64,000 bases of DNA from Oceanomicrobium pacificus (GTDB lineage: Bacteria > Pseudomonadota > Alphaproteobacteria > Rhodobacterales > Rhodobacteraceae), in assembly GCF_009833495.1 (NCBI RefSeq), contig NZ_WUWG01000008.1:1-64000 (forward strand), given 5' to 3'. This document shows positions 42,596 to 51,528 of the stretch, one piece after another. The notes under the pieces are model-generated. The model was not told where the DNA came from and did no database searches. It saw nothing but the letters and a program-made list of their open reading frames with translations. Numbering within the stretch: the stretch's first letter is position 1; every line of letters starts with the position of its first letter. Both the position numbers and the translations under genes were made by a program.

Positions 42596-43966
42596 ATGTC
42601 GATACCGCAATCCGGCGGCGGACCGATCGAAGATCACGCCCAGCTGGCCCAGTATCTCTCCGACGGATGCAAGCCGGCCGACGCCTGGCGGATCGGCACC
42701 GAGCATGAGAAATTCGGCTATTGCCTGAACAGCCACCAGCCGCTGCCCTATGAGGGGCGCGGCTCGATCCTGACCGTGCTGGAAGGCTTGCGCGACCGCT
42801 ACGGCTGGGCGCCTGTCGAGGAAGCGGGGCACCTGATCGGGCTGGAAAAGGACGGGGCCAATGTCAGCCTCGAACCCGGCGGCCAGCTGGAATTGTCGGG
42901 CGCGCCGCTCGGCACCATCCACGAAACCTGCGACGAGGTGAACGCCCACCTGCGCGAGGTGAAGGATATTGCCGATGCGGTCGGCGTCGGCTTCATCGGG
43001 CTGGGGGCCGCGCCCGCATGGACCGAGGACCAGATGCCGGTCATGCCGAAGGGCCGCTACAAGCTGATGACCAGCTACATGAAGACGGTCGGCACGCTCG
43101 GCACCGCGATGATGTACCGGACCTGCACGGTGCAGGTGAACCTCGACTTCGCTTCCGAGGCGGACATGGTGCAGAAGTTCCGCATCGCGCTGGCGCTCCA
43201 GCCGGTCGCCACGGCGCTATTCGCCAACTCGCCCTTTTTCGACGGGCAGGTGAACGGCTGGCAAAGCTGGCGGTCGCGGATCTGGACCGATCTCGACCCG
43301 GCCCGCACCGGCATGCTGCCCTTTGTCTTCGAGGACGGGATGGGGTTCGAGCGCTATGTGGACTATGCGCTCGATGTGCCGATGTATTTCGTCTATCGAG
43401 ACGGAAAATATATCAATGCGCTGGGCCAGTCCTTCCGCGACTTCCTGCGGGGTGAATTGCCGGCTTTGCCTGGCGAGGTGCCGACCCTGTCCGACTGGGC
43501 CGATCACCTGACGACGATTTTCCCCGAAGTGCGGATCAAGAAATTCATGGAGATGCGCGGCGCCGACGGGGGGCCGTGGCGGCGTATCTGTGCCTTGCCG
43601 GCGCTCTGGGTCGGGCTGCTCTATGATGGGGCCGCCCGAGATGCCGCGTGGGACCTCTGCAAGGGCTGGTCGGAAGAGGAACGCTGGGCGCTCCGCATGG
43701 ACGCGGCAAAACACGGGCTGAAGGCGCAGATCGGCGGCCGGACGATGCAGGAGCTCGCGGCCGATGTGCTGGAGATATCAAAGGCCGGACTGGCGGCACG
43801 GGCGCGGGCCGGTGCGGGCGGGCTGATCCCCGACGAGACCCATTTCCTCAATGCCCTGCATGAAATCGTCGATCGCGGCGAGACGCCGGCGGACGAGCTT
43901 CTGCGCCACTATCACGGGGACTGGAAGGGCGAGATCGACCCGATCTATGCCGCCTACAGCTACTGA
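42596..43966 (+). CDS. gshA: glutamate-cysteine ligase
   Basis: A 456-residue enzyme of the plant/alphaproteobacterial type, which makes gamma-glutamylcysteine, the first step of glutathione. Marks: WRIGTEHEKFGY, LIGLEKDGANVSLEPGGQLELSGAP, KGRYKLMTSYMKTVGTLGTAMMYRTCTVQVNLDF, and FMEMRGADGGPWRRICALPALWVGLLYD. The ATG at 42596 has GGGAG upstream; a frame starting at 42533 lacks support. The glutathione made would serve enzymes such as the GST at 47904. Confidence 0.95.
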   Translation: MSIPQSGGGPIEDHAQLAQYLSDGCKPADAWRIGTEHEKFGYCLNSHQPLPYEGRGSILTVLEGLRDRYGWAPVEEAGHLIGLEKDGANVSLEPGGQLELSGAPLGTIHETCDEVNAHLREVKDIADAVGVGFIGLGAAPAWTEDQMPVMPKGRYKLMTSYMKTVGTLGTAMMYRTCTVQVNLDFASEADMVQKFRIALALQPVATALFANSPFFDGQVNGWQSWRSRIWTDLDPARTGMLPFVFEDGMGFERYVDYALDVPMYFVYRDGKYINALGQSFRDFLRGELPALPGEVPTLSDWADHLTTIFPEVRIKKFMEMRGADGGPWRRICALPALWVGLLYDGAARDAAWDLCKGWSEEERWALRMDAAKHGLKAQIGGRTMQELAADVLEISKAGLAARARAGAGGLIPDETHFLNALHEIVDRGETPADELLRHYHGDWKGEIDPIYAAYSY

Positions 43967-43972
43967 CGGGCC

Positions 43973-44347
43973 CTATTGCGGCGGCACCGGACCGAACCGG
44001 TTGTCGCCCGCTGTTCCGGGCAGCGCCATCATCGCGAGCAGGATCGGAAGGCCCAGAGGCAGGAAATAGACCAGCACCCACCAACCGCGCCGGTCCTGAT
44101 CGTGCAGGCGCCGCACGAAGCTGGCCAGTTGCGGCAGGAGCAGCGACAGATAGACCAACGCGGCGAGGATGATCGCCGTCAGCCCGACAATATCGTCGAG
44201 TTCTGTCAGCACGAAAACGGCGGTGAACAGCCCGCCCACGATCAGCGTGCAGGCAAGGAAGAAGTACCAGAATTCCGAACGGCTCGCGCGGCCCGAAAAG
44301 TCTGCATAGCGCCGCAGGCAGCGCCCGGTGGCCTGCGTGAGGGTCAC
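43973..44347 (-). CDS. DUF805 family membrane protein (second of a pair)
   Basis: A 124-residue protein starting at a GTG that shares GTGA with the gene before it. It has the DUF805 pattern: RRYADFSGRASRSEFWYFFL at the start, three to four helices, SFVRRLHDQDRRGWWVLVYFLPLGLPILL and the tail GTAGDNRFGPVPPQ. Function of DUF805 is unknown. Together with its upstream paralogue it looks like a tandem duplication that has diverged. Confidence 0.85.
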   Translation of the reverse strand: MTLTQATGRCLRRYADFSGRASRSEFWYFFLACTLIVGGLFTAVFVLTELDDIVGLTAIILAALVYLSLLLPQLASFVRRLHDQDRRGWWVLVYFLPLGLPILLAMMALPGTAGDNRFGPVPPQ

Positions 44348-44766
44348 AGTTCCTCCGGCGGACCGGGCGCCGGGCCGAACCGGTTGTCGGCCAGATCGCC
44401 GGGCATGGCGGCCCAGACCAGAAGCACCAGCCCGCCGATGACGGGCACCAGCCCGATCCACCACCACCAGCCGCTCCGGCCGGTGTCATGCAGGCGGCGC
44501 ACCATGGCCGCCGCGGTGGCGATGGCAAGGTAGATCACGAAGACGCCGAGCATGGAGGAGGCGACCAGAAGGAACCCGCCAAGGATGCCGCTCGGGCCGG
44601 ACCGTTCCATCCCGAGCAGTTTCGCCGCATGGTCCGCACCCAGATGTGCCACCGACACCATCGCGATGGCAAAGAGTGCGAAAGACCAGTAGGCCGCCCG
44701 CGAGGAGCGCCCCCGAAATGTCAGGCCGAGCGACAGCCCTTCCCGAATGAACGTGGCAAAAGACAT
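44344..44766 (-). CDS. DUF805 family membrane protein (first of a pair)
   Basis: A 140-residue DUF805 protein: LTFRGRSSRAAYWSFALFAIAM, helices, AMVRRLHDTGRSGWWWWIGLVPVIGGLVLLVW and DLADNRFGPAP. It differs from the following paralogue by a longer loop after helix 1. Genes overlap by GTGA, so both proteins should be made in similar amounts and might form a complex. Confidence 0.87.
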   Translation of the reverse strand: MSFATFIREGLSLGLTFRGRSSRAAYWSFALFAIAMVSVAHLGADHAAKLLGMERSGPSGILGGFLLVASSMLGVFVIYLAIATAAAMVRRLHDTGRSGWWWWIGLVPVIGGLVLLVWAAMPGDLADNRFGPAPGPPEEL

Positions 44767-44895
44767 GAATTCCCTCTTTACGCGCAGTCACTTGTATCCG
44801 CCCGCAGGATGGGGTGCGGATCGGCAGCCGGTCAAGTCTGCTGCGCGGGCGAGGGGATCATCGCGGCCCGCCTGTTGCCCGGTGGTGCCGGCGCT

Positions 44896-45555
44896 TCAGC
44901 CTGCGTCCGCCTTGCCGGACTTCGCGCCGATCCGGGGTTCGGTGCCAGCGAGGAGCCTGCGGATATTGGGTGCATGGCGCACCCAGACGAGCACGGCCAG
45001 CACAATGCCGAGCCAGACCGCCTGCGGCAGCCCGAACAGGTAGAGATAGACCGGTGCCGCGGCCGCGGCGACGAGCGCCGAGAGCGAGGAGATACGGAAG
45101 AGGGCTGCCATGACGGCCCAGGTCGCACAAGCCGCCAGCCCGGCGGGCCAGCAGAGCGCCAGCATCGTGCCGAGATAGGTCGCCACCCCCTTGCCGCCCC
45201 GGAACCCGAGCCAGACCGGGAAGAGATGGCCGAGAAACGCGCCCAGACCGGCCAGTTGGTCATAAGGCTCGCCATAAAGGGCCCGCGCGATGAGGACCGC
45301 AATCGCGCCCTTTCCGCTGTCGAGCAGGAGCGTCGCCAGCGCGGCGGGCTTGTTGCCGGTGCGCAAGACGTTGGTCGCGCCGATATTGCCCGATCCGATC
45401 TGGCGGATGTCGCCAAGGCCCAAGAGCCGCGTGATGACCAGCCCGAAAGGCACCGACCCGAGCAGGTAGGCCAGAAGGAAAACGCCGATCATCCAGGGCA
45501 GGGCAGCCTCGAAACCGGGTGCGGCGGCGCCGGGGCGCAACAGGTCGGGGATCAT
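44896..45555 (-). CDS. plsY: glycerol-3-phosphate acyltransferase PlsY
   Basis: A 219-residue inner-membrane enzyme that moves an acyl group from acyl-phosphate to glycerol-3-phosphate. Family motifs: LLGSVPFGLVITRLLG, IRQIGSGNIGATNVLRTGNK (motif 1), GHLFPVWLGFRGGKGVATYLG (motif 2, with the phosphate-binding GGKGV) and the C-terminal VRHAPNIRRLLAGTEPRIG. It shares ATGA with the pyrC-like gene; pyrB-pyrC'-plsY form one overlapping operon. Confidence 0.95.
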   Translation of the reverse strand: MIPDLLRPGAAAPGFEAALPWMIGVFLLAYLLGSVPFGLVITRLLGLGDIRQIGSGNIGATNVLRTGNKPAALATLLLDSGKGAIAVLIARALYGEPYDQLAGLGAFLGHLFPVWLGFRGGKGVATYLGTMLALCWPAGLAACATWAVMAALFRISSLSALVAAAAAPVYLYLFGLPQAVWLGIVLAVLVWVRHAPNIRRLLAGTEPRIGAKSGKADAG

Positions 45556-46835
45556 GCGGCCTCTCCGAAAATGATGTCGCCGCCCACGATACTCAGGATC
45601 ACACGCCCCTGCATCCGGCGCAGGTCATAGGGCGTGTTTTTCGACTTGGAGCGCAATGTCGCGCGGTCGAGAAGGAAGGGCTTGTCGGGATCGAAGAGGA
45701 TCAGGTCGGCCGGTGCGCCTTCGGCGAGCCGTCCGGCGTCCAGACCGAGCAGCTTTGCGGGGTTCAATGCGAGCGCGCGGAAGAGCGCCGGCAGGTCAAG
45801 ATGACCGGCATGAACGAGTTGCAACGCGGCGGGCAGGAGCGTCTCCAGCCCCACGGCGCCGGAGGCAGCTTCCTCGAACGGCAGGCGTTTGCTTTCCTCG
45901 TCCTGCGGCGTGTGCATCGAGGAGATGATGTCGATCTCGCCCGCGGCCAGCGCCTCGACCACGGCGAGCCGGTCTTCCTCGGCGCGCAGGGGCGGCTTGA
46001 CCTTGAAGAAGGTCCGGTAGTCGCCGACATCGAACTCGTTGAGGGTCAGATGGTGGATCGACGCGCCCGCCGTCACCGGCAGTCCGGCGGCCCGGGCGCG
46101 GGCCAGCGCGGGCAGGGCGGCGGCGCAGGTGATCTGGTCGGCATGGTAGCGCACGCCCGTCATCTCGACGAGCGCGAGGTCGCGTTCCAGCTGGATGCGT
46201 TCCGCCATCGGCGATACCGCGGGCAGGCCGAGTTTGGCGGCAAACGGCCCCGAGGTCATGCAGGCCCCGTCCGACAGGATCGGCTCTTGCGGGTGGCCGA
46301 TGATGAGCGCGCCAAGGCCCGCCGCATAGCTCATGCAGCGTTGCAGCACCTTCGTGTCCGCCACCGGGCGGTCGGCATCGGTAAAGGCCACGGCGCCCGC
46401 GTCGAGCAGGAAGCCATATTCGGCCATCTGCTTGCCGGCGCGGGCCCGCGTCAGCGCGGCCATGCGCAACACGTTGACCGGTGCGGCCTCGCGGGCGCGA
46501 CGGTCGAGAAATTCGAGCGCTTCGGGTGAATCGATGGCGGGGCTGGTGTCGGGCCGGATGACCATCGTGGTCACGCCGCCCGCGGCGGCGGCGCGGCCTG
46601 CAGTGCGGAAACTTTCCTTGTGGCGGTCGCCGGGCTCGCCGATCTTCACCCCGATATCGATGATGCCGGGTGCAAGGCACAGCCCGCGCCCGTCGATCCG
46701 GCGGGCATCCGTCGCGGGATCGGGCTTTGCACCGACCGCTGCGATCCGGCCGTCCGCGATCCGGACCGCACCGTGGGTCTCGGTGCCCGCGTCGGGATCG
46801 ATCAGGCGCACATTCTCGATCAGGAGGTCGCTCAT
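45552..46835 (-). CDS. dihydroorotase-like protein, probably non-catalytic (PyrC'/PyrX type)
   Basis: A 427-residue amidohydrolase-fold protein related to class I dihydroorotase. The metal motif that should read D-x-H-x-H after PGxID is DIGVK here (residues 60-64), so both His are gone. The catalytic Asp stretch (normally DHAPH) reads SSMHTP. The fold-defining parts ([34 protein letters not shown]) remain. In Pseudomonas such a pseudo-dihydroorotase sits next to PyrB and holds the aspartate transcarbamoylase together; same here, with ATGA overlap to pyrB. The active enzyme must be elsewhere. Confidence 0.88.
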   Translation of the reverse strand: MSDLLIENVRLIDPDAGTETHGAVRIADGRIAAVGAKPDPATDARRIDGRGLCLAPGIIDIGVKIGEPGDRHKESFRTAGRAAAAGGVTTMVIRPDTSPAIDSPEALEFLDRRAREAAPVNVLRMAALTRARAGKQMAEYGFLLDAGAVAFTDADRPVADTKVLQRCMSYAAGLGALIIGHPQEPILSDGACMTSGPFAAKLGLPAVSPMAERIQLERDLALVEMTGVRYHADQITCAAALPALARARAAGLPVTAGASIHHLTLNEFDVGDYRTFFKVKPPLRAEEDRLAVVEALAAGEIDIISSMHTPQDEESKRLPFEEAASGAVGLETLLPAALQLVHAGHLDLPALFRALALNPAKLLGLDAGRLAEGAPADLILFDPDKPFLLDRATLRSKSKNTPYDLRRMQGRVILSIVGGDIIFGEAA

Positions 46836-47767
46836 GCCCGGGCCTCCTTGAGGTTGCGGGCGAGCAGGTCCATCGCGGCCATGCGCACCGCGACGCCCAT
46901 TTCCACCTGTTCCTGAATGACCGAGACGTTGATGTCGTCGGCCAGCGTGCCGTCGATCTCCACCCCGCGGTTCATCGGGCCGGGATGCATGACGATCGCG
47001 TCGGGTTTGGCAGCTTTCAGCTTCGCGGCATCAAGGCCGAACCGGTGGTAATATTCGCGTTCCGACGGGATGAAGGCACCGCTCATCCGCTCTTTCTGCA
47101 GCCGCAGCATCATCACCACATCGGCATCGGCCAGACCGGCCTTCATGTCATGTTCCACTTCCACGCCGAGCCGGTCCATGCCCGAGGGGATGAGCGTCGC
47201 CGGGCCGACGATCCGCACCCGGTTTTCCATCTTGCCGAGCAGGATGATGTTCGAGCGCGCCACCCGCGAATGGGCAATGTCCCCGCAGATCGCGACCGTC
47301 AGCCGGTGCAGCCGTCCCTTTCGGCGGCGGATGGTCAGCGCGTCCAGAAGCGCCTGTGTCGGATGCTCGTGCCGCCCGTCGCCGGCGTTCAGCACGGCGC
47401 AGTTCACCTTCTCCGCCAAGAGGTTCACAGCGCCCGAACTCGGGTGCCGCACGACCAGGATATCAGGATGCATCGCGTTCAGCGTCATCGCGGTGTCGAT
47501 CAGGGTTTCCCCCTTTTTCACCGAGCTTGTCTGCATCGCCATGTTCATCACATCCGCGCCGAGCCGCTTTCCGGCCAGTTCGAAGCTCGACTGGGTGCGG
47601 GTCGAGTTCTCGAAGAACATGTTGATCTGCGTCAGGCCGGCCAGCGCCGTGCCGTGCTTGTCGGGCGACCGGGTCCGGTCGACATAGGTGTCGGCCAGAT
47701 CGAGAATGGCGGTGATATCGGAAGGCGAGAGATGCTCGATGCCCAGAAGGTGTCGGTGGCTGAACAT
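46832..47767 (-). CDS. pyrB: aspartate carbamoyltransferase catalytic subunit
   Basis: A 311-residue enzyme that joins carbamoyl phosphate and aspartate in pyrimidine synthesis. Conserved sites: [20 protein letters not shown] (carbamoyl-phosphate loop), [40 protein letters not shown], and [12 protein letters not shown] near the end. No pyrI regulatory subunit is visible, in keeping with a PyrX-type partner. First gene of the pyrB-pyrC'-plsY set. Confidence 0.96.
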   Translation of the reverse strand: MFSHRHLLGIEHLSPSDITAILDLADTYVDRTRSPDKHGTALAGLTQINMFFENSTRTQSSFELAGKRLGADVMNMAMQTSSVKKGETLIDTAMTLNAMHPDILVVRHPSSGAVNLLAEKVNCAVLNAGDGRHEHPTQALLDALTIRRRKGRLHRLTVAICGDIAHSRVARSNIILLGKMENRVRIVGPATLIPSGMDRLGVEVEHDMKAGLADADVVMMLRLQKERMSGAFIPSEREYYHRFGLDAAKLKAAKPDAIVMHPGPMNRGVEIDGTLADDINVSVIQEQVEMGVAVRMAAMDLLARNLKEARA

Positions 47768-47903
47768 GAAAGCTCCTGCAGCGGTTGGCCCCGCTTATAT
47801 CAGGGCTGCGGGACGGGGCAAGACTGGCGGCGCGCCTTGCCGCAGTGCCGGGACCGGTCCAGACTGGAGCCGCCCTGACCCGTTGAAGCGAAGGCCCGCC
47901 ACC

Positions 47904-48527
47904 ATGACCTTGCCACGCCCCGATCTGCTCGTCGAAGCGCCCTATGCGCCGAACCCGCGCCGCGTACGCATCTTCATGGCGGAAAAGGGGATCGACCTGC
48001 CGCGCGAGCAGGTGGATATCATGGCGGGCGAACAGTTCCTGGCCCATGCGGAGCGGGTCGGGACGTTTCACGTGCCGGCACTGCATCTCGATGACGGCTC
48101 GTGGCTCACCGAGACGGTGGCGATCTGCCGCTATCTCGAAGCGCTCCATCCCGAACCGAACCTGATGGGCCGCGACGCGCGGGAGGCGGCCGAGATCGAA
48201 ATGTGGTCCCGCCGGATGGAGTTCCAGCTTTTCTATCCCGTGGCGCAGGTGCTGCGGCACGGCAATCCGAAAATGGCCGTGATGGAGGATCAGGTCCCGC
48301 AATGGGCGGAGGCCAACCGCACGCGGGTCCAGTCCGGGCTGGAGCTACTGGAGCATGCCCTTTCTCGGGACGGCTATGTCGCTGCAGGGCGCTATACGAT
48401 TGCCGATATCACCGCCTTCGTCGCCGTGGAGTTCATGCGCACGATCCGGCAGGAGCTTCCCGAAGCCCATGACGCGACCCATGTCTGGCGCGGCCTGATT
48501 CGGGCGCGTCCCTCGTCGGTGCCCTGA
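47904..48527 (+). CDS. glutathione S-transferase family protein
   Basis: A 207-residue protein with a thioredoxin-like N-terminal domain (LLVEAPYAPNPRRVRIFMAEKGID, VGTFHVPALHLDDGSWLTETVAICRYLEALHPEPNLMG; the ES-type glutathione contact is ET here) and a helical C-terminal domain with GRYTIADITAFVAVEF. The Ser/Cys or Tyr of the catalytic position is not obvious in APYAPNPRRV. Single gene, divergent from pyrB with about 135 bp between. Confidence 0.88.
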   Translation: MTLPRPDLLVEAPYAPNPRRVRIFMAEKGIDLPREQVDIMAGEQFLAHAERVGTFHVPALHLDDGSWLTETVAICRYLEALHPEPNLMGRDAREAAEIEMWSRRMEFQLFYPVAQVLRHGNPKMAVMEDQVPQWAEANRTRVQSGLELLEHALSRDGYVAAGRYTIADITAFVAVEFMRTIRQELPEAHDATHVWRGLIRARPSSVP

Positions 48528-48606
48528 TCCGGTCCGGTCTTCTGGCGTCCGGCCTTGATGCATCCTAGAGTGGCCGCAGAATCGCCCATCACGGAGCCTG
48601 ACGCGC

Positions 48607-49443
48607 ATGACACCCGGCCAGAGCACCCCCGAGGCTTTGCTCGCCCATCTCGACTGGATGGTCGAAATGGGGGCGGACGAGGCCATCGGCGATGTGCCGG
48701 TGGACCGGTTCGCGCTGCCCGACAAGGCACCGTGGAGCAAGCCGGGCGCCCGCAAGCAGGCTGCGACCCCGTCTGCTCCCCGTGGCGACACAGCGGCGGA
48801 CACGCCCGTTCAGGCGCCGCCGAAGGAAGACCCGGCCAAGGCGGCATCCGAACTGGCGGCCTCCTGCGCGGATCTCGATGCGTTGCGTGTCGCGGTCGAA
48901 GGTTATGACGGCTGCGCCCTGAAACGCGGGGCGCGCAACACGATCTTTGCCGATGGTGTTGCGGGTGCGCGGGTGATGGTCGTCGCCGACGCGCCGGATC
49001 GGGACGAGGATCAGGCCGGACGGCCGCTCGCCGGTCGCGCGGGGCTGCTCTTCGATGCGATGTTCGCGGCAATCGGGCTCAGTCGGAGCGCGGATGCGCC
49101 GGCAGCAGGGCTCTACCTGACAAGCCTGTTGCCATGGCGCCCGCCGCAGAACCGGCCGCCGTCGCCAGACGAGATTGCCCAGATGCGGCCCTTTCTGATG
49201 CGCCATATCGAACTGGCCGCGCCGGAAGTGCTGATCCTGCTCGGGACGCCGCCGGTGCGCACGGTCCTCGACACGCAGGCCGGCGTCACACGGCTGCGCG
49301 GGCAGTGGACGGCGCTGGGCGACCTGCCGGTCATGCCGATGCGCCATCCGCGCGCCCTTCTGCGCGACACCGGGTTGAAACGCGACGCATGGGAGGACCT
49401 GAAAGCGGTGCGTGACAGGCTGGCTGCCGGAGGGGCGGCCTGA
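48607..49443 (+). CDS. uracil-DNA glycosylase superfamily protein with altered motif A
   Basis: A 278-residue protein. About 85 N-terminal residues are Ala/Pro-rich and unlike any domain; the rest is a UDG-fold domain. Motif A, typically GEAPGxxEDxxGxPFxGxxG, reads ADAPDRDEDQAGRPLAGRAG at residues 127-146, so the first two and the fifth positions differ. YLTSLLPWRPPQNRPP and the motif with MRHPRALLR follow. The four Cys of the family-4 iron-sulfur cluster are missing (one Cys at 103). It may be repair enzyme or a degenerate relative. Overlaps moaB by one base. Confidence 0.82.
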   Translation: MTPGQSTPEALLAHLDWMVEMGADEAIGDVPVDRFALPDKAPWSKPGARKQAATPSAPRGDTAADTPVQAPPKEDPAKAASELAASCADLDALRVAVEGYDGCALKRGARNTIFADGVAGARVMVVADAPDRDEDQAGRPLAGRAGLLFDAMFAAIGLSRSADAPAAGLYLTSLLPWRPPQNRPPSPDEIAQMRPFLMRHIELAAPEVLILLGTPPVRTVLDTQAGVTRLRGQWTALGDLPVMPMRHPRALLRDTGLKRDAWEDLKAVRDRLAAGGAA

Positions 49444-49973
49444 TGGGCGATCGTGCCTTCATTCCCGTCCGCATTGCGGTCCTGACCGTGTCTGACAGCC
49501 GCGGACTGGCCGAGGACCGGTCGGGCGATGTGCTCGTGGCACGGCTGGAGGGTGCGGGGCATCTGCTTGCCGACCGCGCGATCCTGCCTGACGAGCGCGA
49601 CCAGATCGCCGCGCAATTGCGCGCCTGGGTTTCCGATCCGGATATCGATGTGGTGATTTCCACCGGCGGCACGGGCCTCACGGGGCGCGATGTGACAGTG
49701 GAGGCGCATCGCGATGTCTACGAGAAGGAGATCGACGCTTTCTCGACGCTCTTCACCATGGTCTCGGTCAAGAAGATCGGCACGTCGGCGGTGCAATCTC
49801 GTGCCTGTGGCGGGGTGGCGGGCGGCACCTATCTGTTCGCGCTTCCCGGCTCGCCCGGCGCCTGCAAGGACGGGTGGGACGAGATCCTGCAGCCGCAGCT
49901 CGACTATCGCCACATGCCCTGCAATTTCGTGGAAATCATGCCCCGGCTGGAGGAACACCAGCGCCGCAAGTGA
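49443..49973 (+). CDS. moaB: molybdenum cofactor biosynthesis protein B
   Basis: A 176-residue MogA/MoaB-fold protein: IAVLTVSDSRGLAEDRSGDVLVARLEGAGHLLADRAILPDERDQI, the MPT-binding STGGTGLTGRDVT, and the C-terminal LFALPGSPGACKDGWDEILQPQLDY. It adenylates molybdopterin or helps insert the metal. It shares a TGATG with the glycosylase-like gene. MoaD and MoaE are 12 kb upstream. Confidence 0.94.
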   Translation: MGDRAFIPVRIAVLTVSDSRGLAEDRSGDVLVARLEGAGHLLADRAILPDERDQIAAQLRAWVSDPDIDVVISTGGTGLTGRDVTVEAHRDVYEKEIDAFSTLFTMVSVKKIGTSAVQSRACGGVAGGTYLFALPGSPGACKDGWDEILQPQLDYRHMPCNFVEIMPRLEEHQRRK

Positions 49974-49976
49974 GAG

Positions 49977-50819
49977 TCAGCCGCCCGCGGTGCAGCCGCG
50001 GATATCCGCGGCAAATCCGCTGCCCAGAACGGTCAGCCGCAGCCGGTCGCGTTCGAGCAGGAACCCGCCATCGCCGTAATATTCCATCCGTGCGCTGCCG
50101 CTGATCCGCCCGCCCGCGACATCCGATCGAGATGTGCCGATCCAGAGATCGGCATCCGGGCTTTCCACCACCGTGATCGCATCGGGCGGCAGGGCGCGGT
50201 CGAAGGTCAGATCGGTCGTCAGTTCGAACCGATCGCCAGACCGGTCGAGCCCGCAGGCGGCGCCGGTCAGGCCCTGCGCCTGCCCGGACCGCGGCGCGGA
50301 TTTCAGCGCCGCCACGATTGCCGGTTGGGCCGCACCCCCGCGCGCGGCGGGCAGCTCGGCGGTGAATGTCTCGAAAGCGGGGATGCAGATCTCCTCGCAT
50401 ACGCCATAGTCGAGCGCGAGCCGGACCCGCACCGGGGCACCCGTATCGCGCGGCCGGATGCGGATCGGCAGGATCACCTGCCCGCCATAGCCGATGGTCT
50501 GCTCGCCGAATGTCTCGAACACGTCCGGCGTCGGCCAGACGACCTCCACGGCGGCGATATTCTCCGATCCGGTCCAGTCGAAGCGCGGCGGAATGCCGGT
50601 CGCGCCGGGCGCGCGCCAGTAGGTCTTCCAGCCCGGATTGAGGTCGAAGGCCACGGCTATGGTCTCGATCCCGTTATCCGCCTGCCAGCCGGGCAGAAGT
50701 GCCACCGTGCCGAAATCTGTATCGGGGGCGCTCTGTGCCATCGCAAGCGTGCCAAAGCCTGTGAGCAAGGCCGCGACGGCGGCCAGGGCAGGGCGGAACA
50801 GGTTGGAGCGGCGTGGCAT
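49977..50819 (-). CDS. exported DsbD-N-domain protein
   Basis: A 280-residue protein with a Sec signal (residues 1 to about 28, cut after AMAQS), then a domain like the N-terminal region of DsbD: GWKTYWRAPGATGIPPRFDWTGSENIAAVEVVWPTPDVFETFG and the redox pair in CEEICIP. DsbD-alpha takes electrons from its membrane part for periplasmic thiol partners; here it stands alone, so it would need another electron donor. Convergent with moaB and divergent from yqgE. Confidence 0.87.
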   Translation of the reverse strand: MPRRSNLFRPALAAVAALLTGFGTLAMAQSAPDTDFGTVALLPGWQADNGIETIAVAFDLNPGWKTYWRAPGATGIPPRFDWTGSENIAAVEVVWPTPDVFETFGEQTIGYGGQVILPIRIRPRDTGAPVRVRLALDYGVCEEICIPAFETFTAELPAARGGAAQPAIVAALKSAPRSGQAQGLTGAACGLDRSGDRFELTTDLTFDRALPPDAITVVESPDADLWIGTSRSDVAGGRISGSARMEYYGDGGFLLERDRLRLTVLGSGFAADIRGCTAGG

Positions 50820-50933
50820 GTCGGGACTCGGGTCAGGACAGAAATCGCGCCCACTCTAGTCAAACAAGCGGGGACCGGAAGTCACATTCGGGTGTGAGTC
50901 CGCTTGAAATCGCCGCCCGCGAGCGGCACATTT

Positions 50934-51518
50934 ATGGCTATGAGCGCAGATCAACAGGAACCCGGATTTCTTGACGGCAAGCTGCTGGTTGCCATGCCCG
51001 GCATGGGCGACAGCCGGTTCGACCATACTGTCATCTTCATCTGTGCCCATTCGCCGGAAGGCGCGATGGGCCTTGTCATCAACAAGCCGGCGCCAGATCT
51101 GAAATTCAAGGACCTGCTGGACCAGCTCGATATTCCCGGCACCGGTTCGGCGCGCGAGTTGCGCGTGCATCTGGGCGGACCGGTCGAACATGGGCGCGGC
51201 TTCGTGCTGCACACGCCGGAATATCATGTCGACCAGTCGACTATGGATATAGACGGGCTGTTCGGGATGACTGCAACGCTGGAGGTCCTGCGCGATATAG
51301 CTGGCGGGGAGGGGCCGGAACGGTCGCTTCTGGCGCTCGGCTATGCCGGCTGGGGACCGGGGCAGCTGGAGAGCGAATTGCAGGCGAACGGCTGGCTCAC
51401 CTGCGATGCCGATCTCGATCTTGTCTTCAACGATGATGATGACGAGAAATGGCAGGCCGCGCTGGCGCTTCTGGGCGTCGATCCGCGCATGTTGTCGGCC
51501 GAGGGCGGCACCGCCTGA
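50934..51518 (+). CDS. YqgE/AlgH family protein
   Basis: A 194-residue cytoplasmic protein of the UPF0301 family: FLDGKLLVAMPGMGDSRFDHTVIFICAHSPEGAMGLVINKP, then LHLGGPVEHGRGFVLHTPEY and LLALGYAGWGPGQLESELQANGWL. Role unclear; AlgH influences alginate and stress responses in Pseudomonas. Start is either ATG at 50934 or 50940 (MSADQQ); neither has a clear ribosome site, and a frame opening at 50904 is not favoured. Confidence 0.9.
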   Translation: MAMSADQQEPGFLDGKLLVAMPGMGDSRFDHTVIFICAHSPEGAMGLVINKPAPDLKFKDLLDQLDIPGTGSARELRVHLGGPVEHGRGFVLHTPEYHVDQSTMDIDGLFGMTATLEVLRDIAGGEGPERSLLALGYAGWGPGQLESELQANGWLTCDADLDLVFNDDDDEKWQAALALLGVDPRMLSAEGGTA

Positions 51519-51528
51519 TATCCCGATC

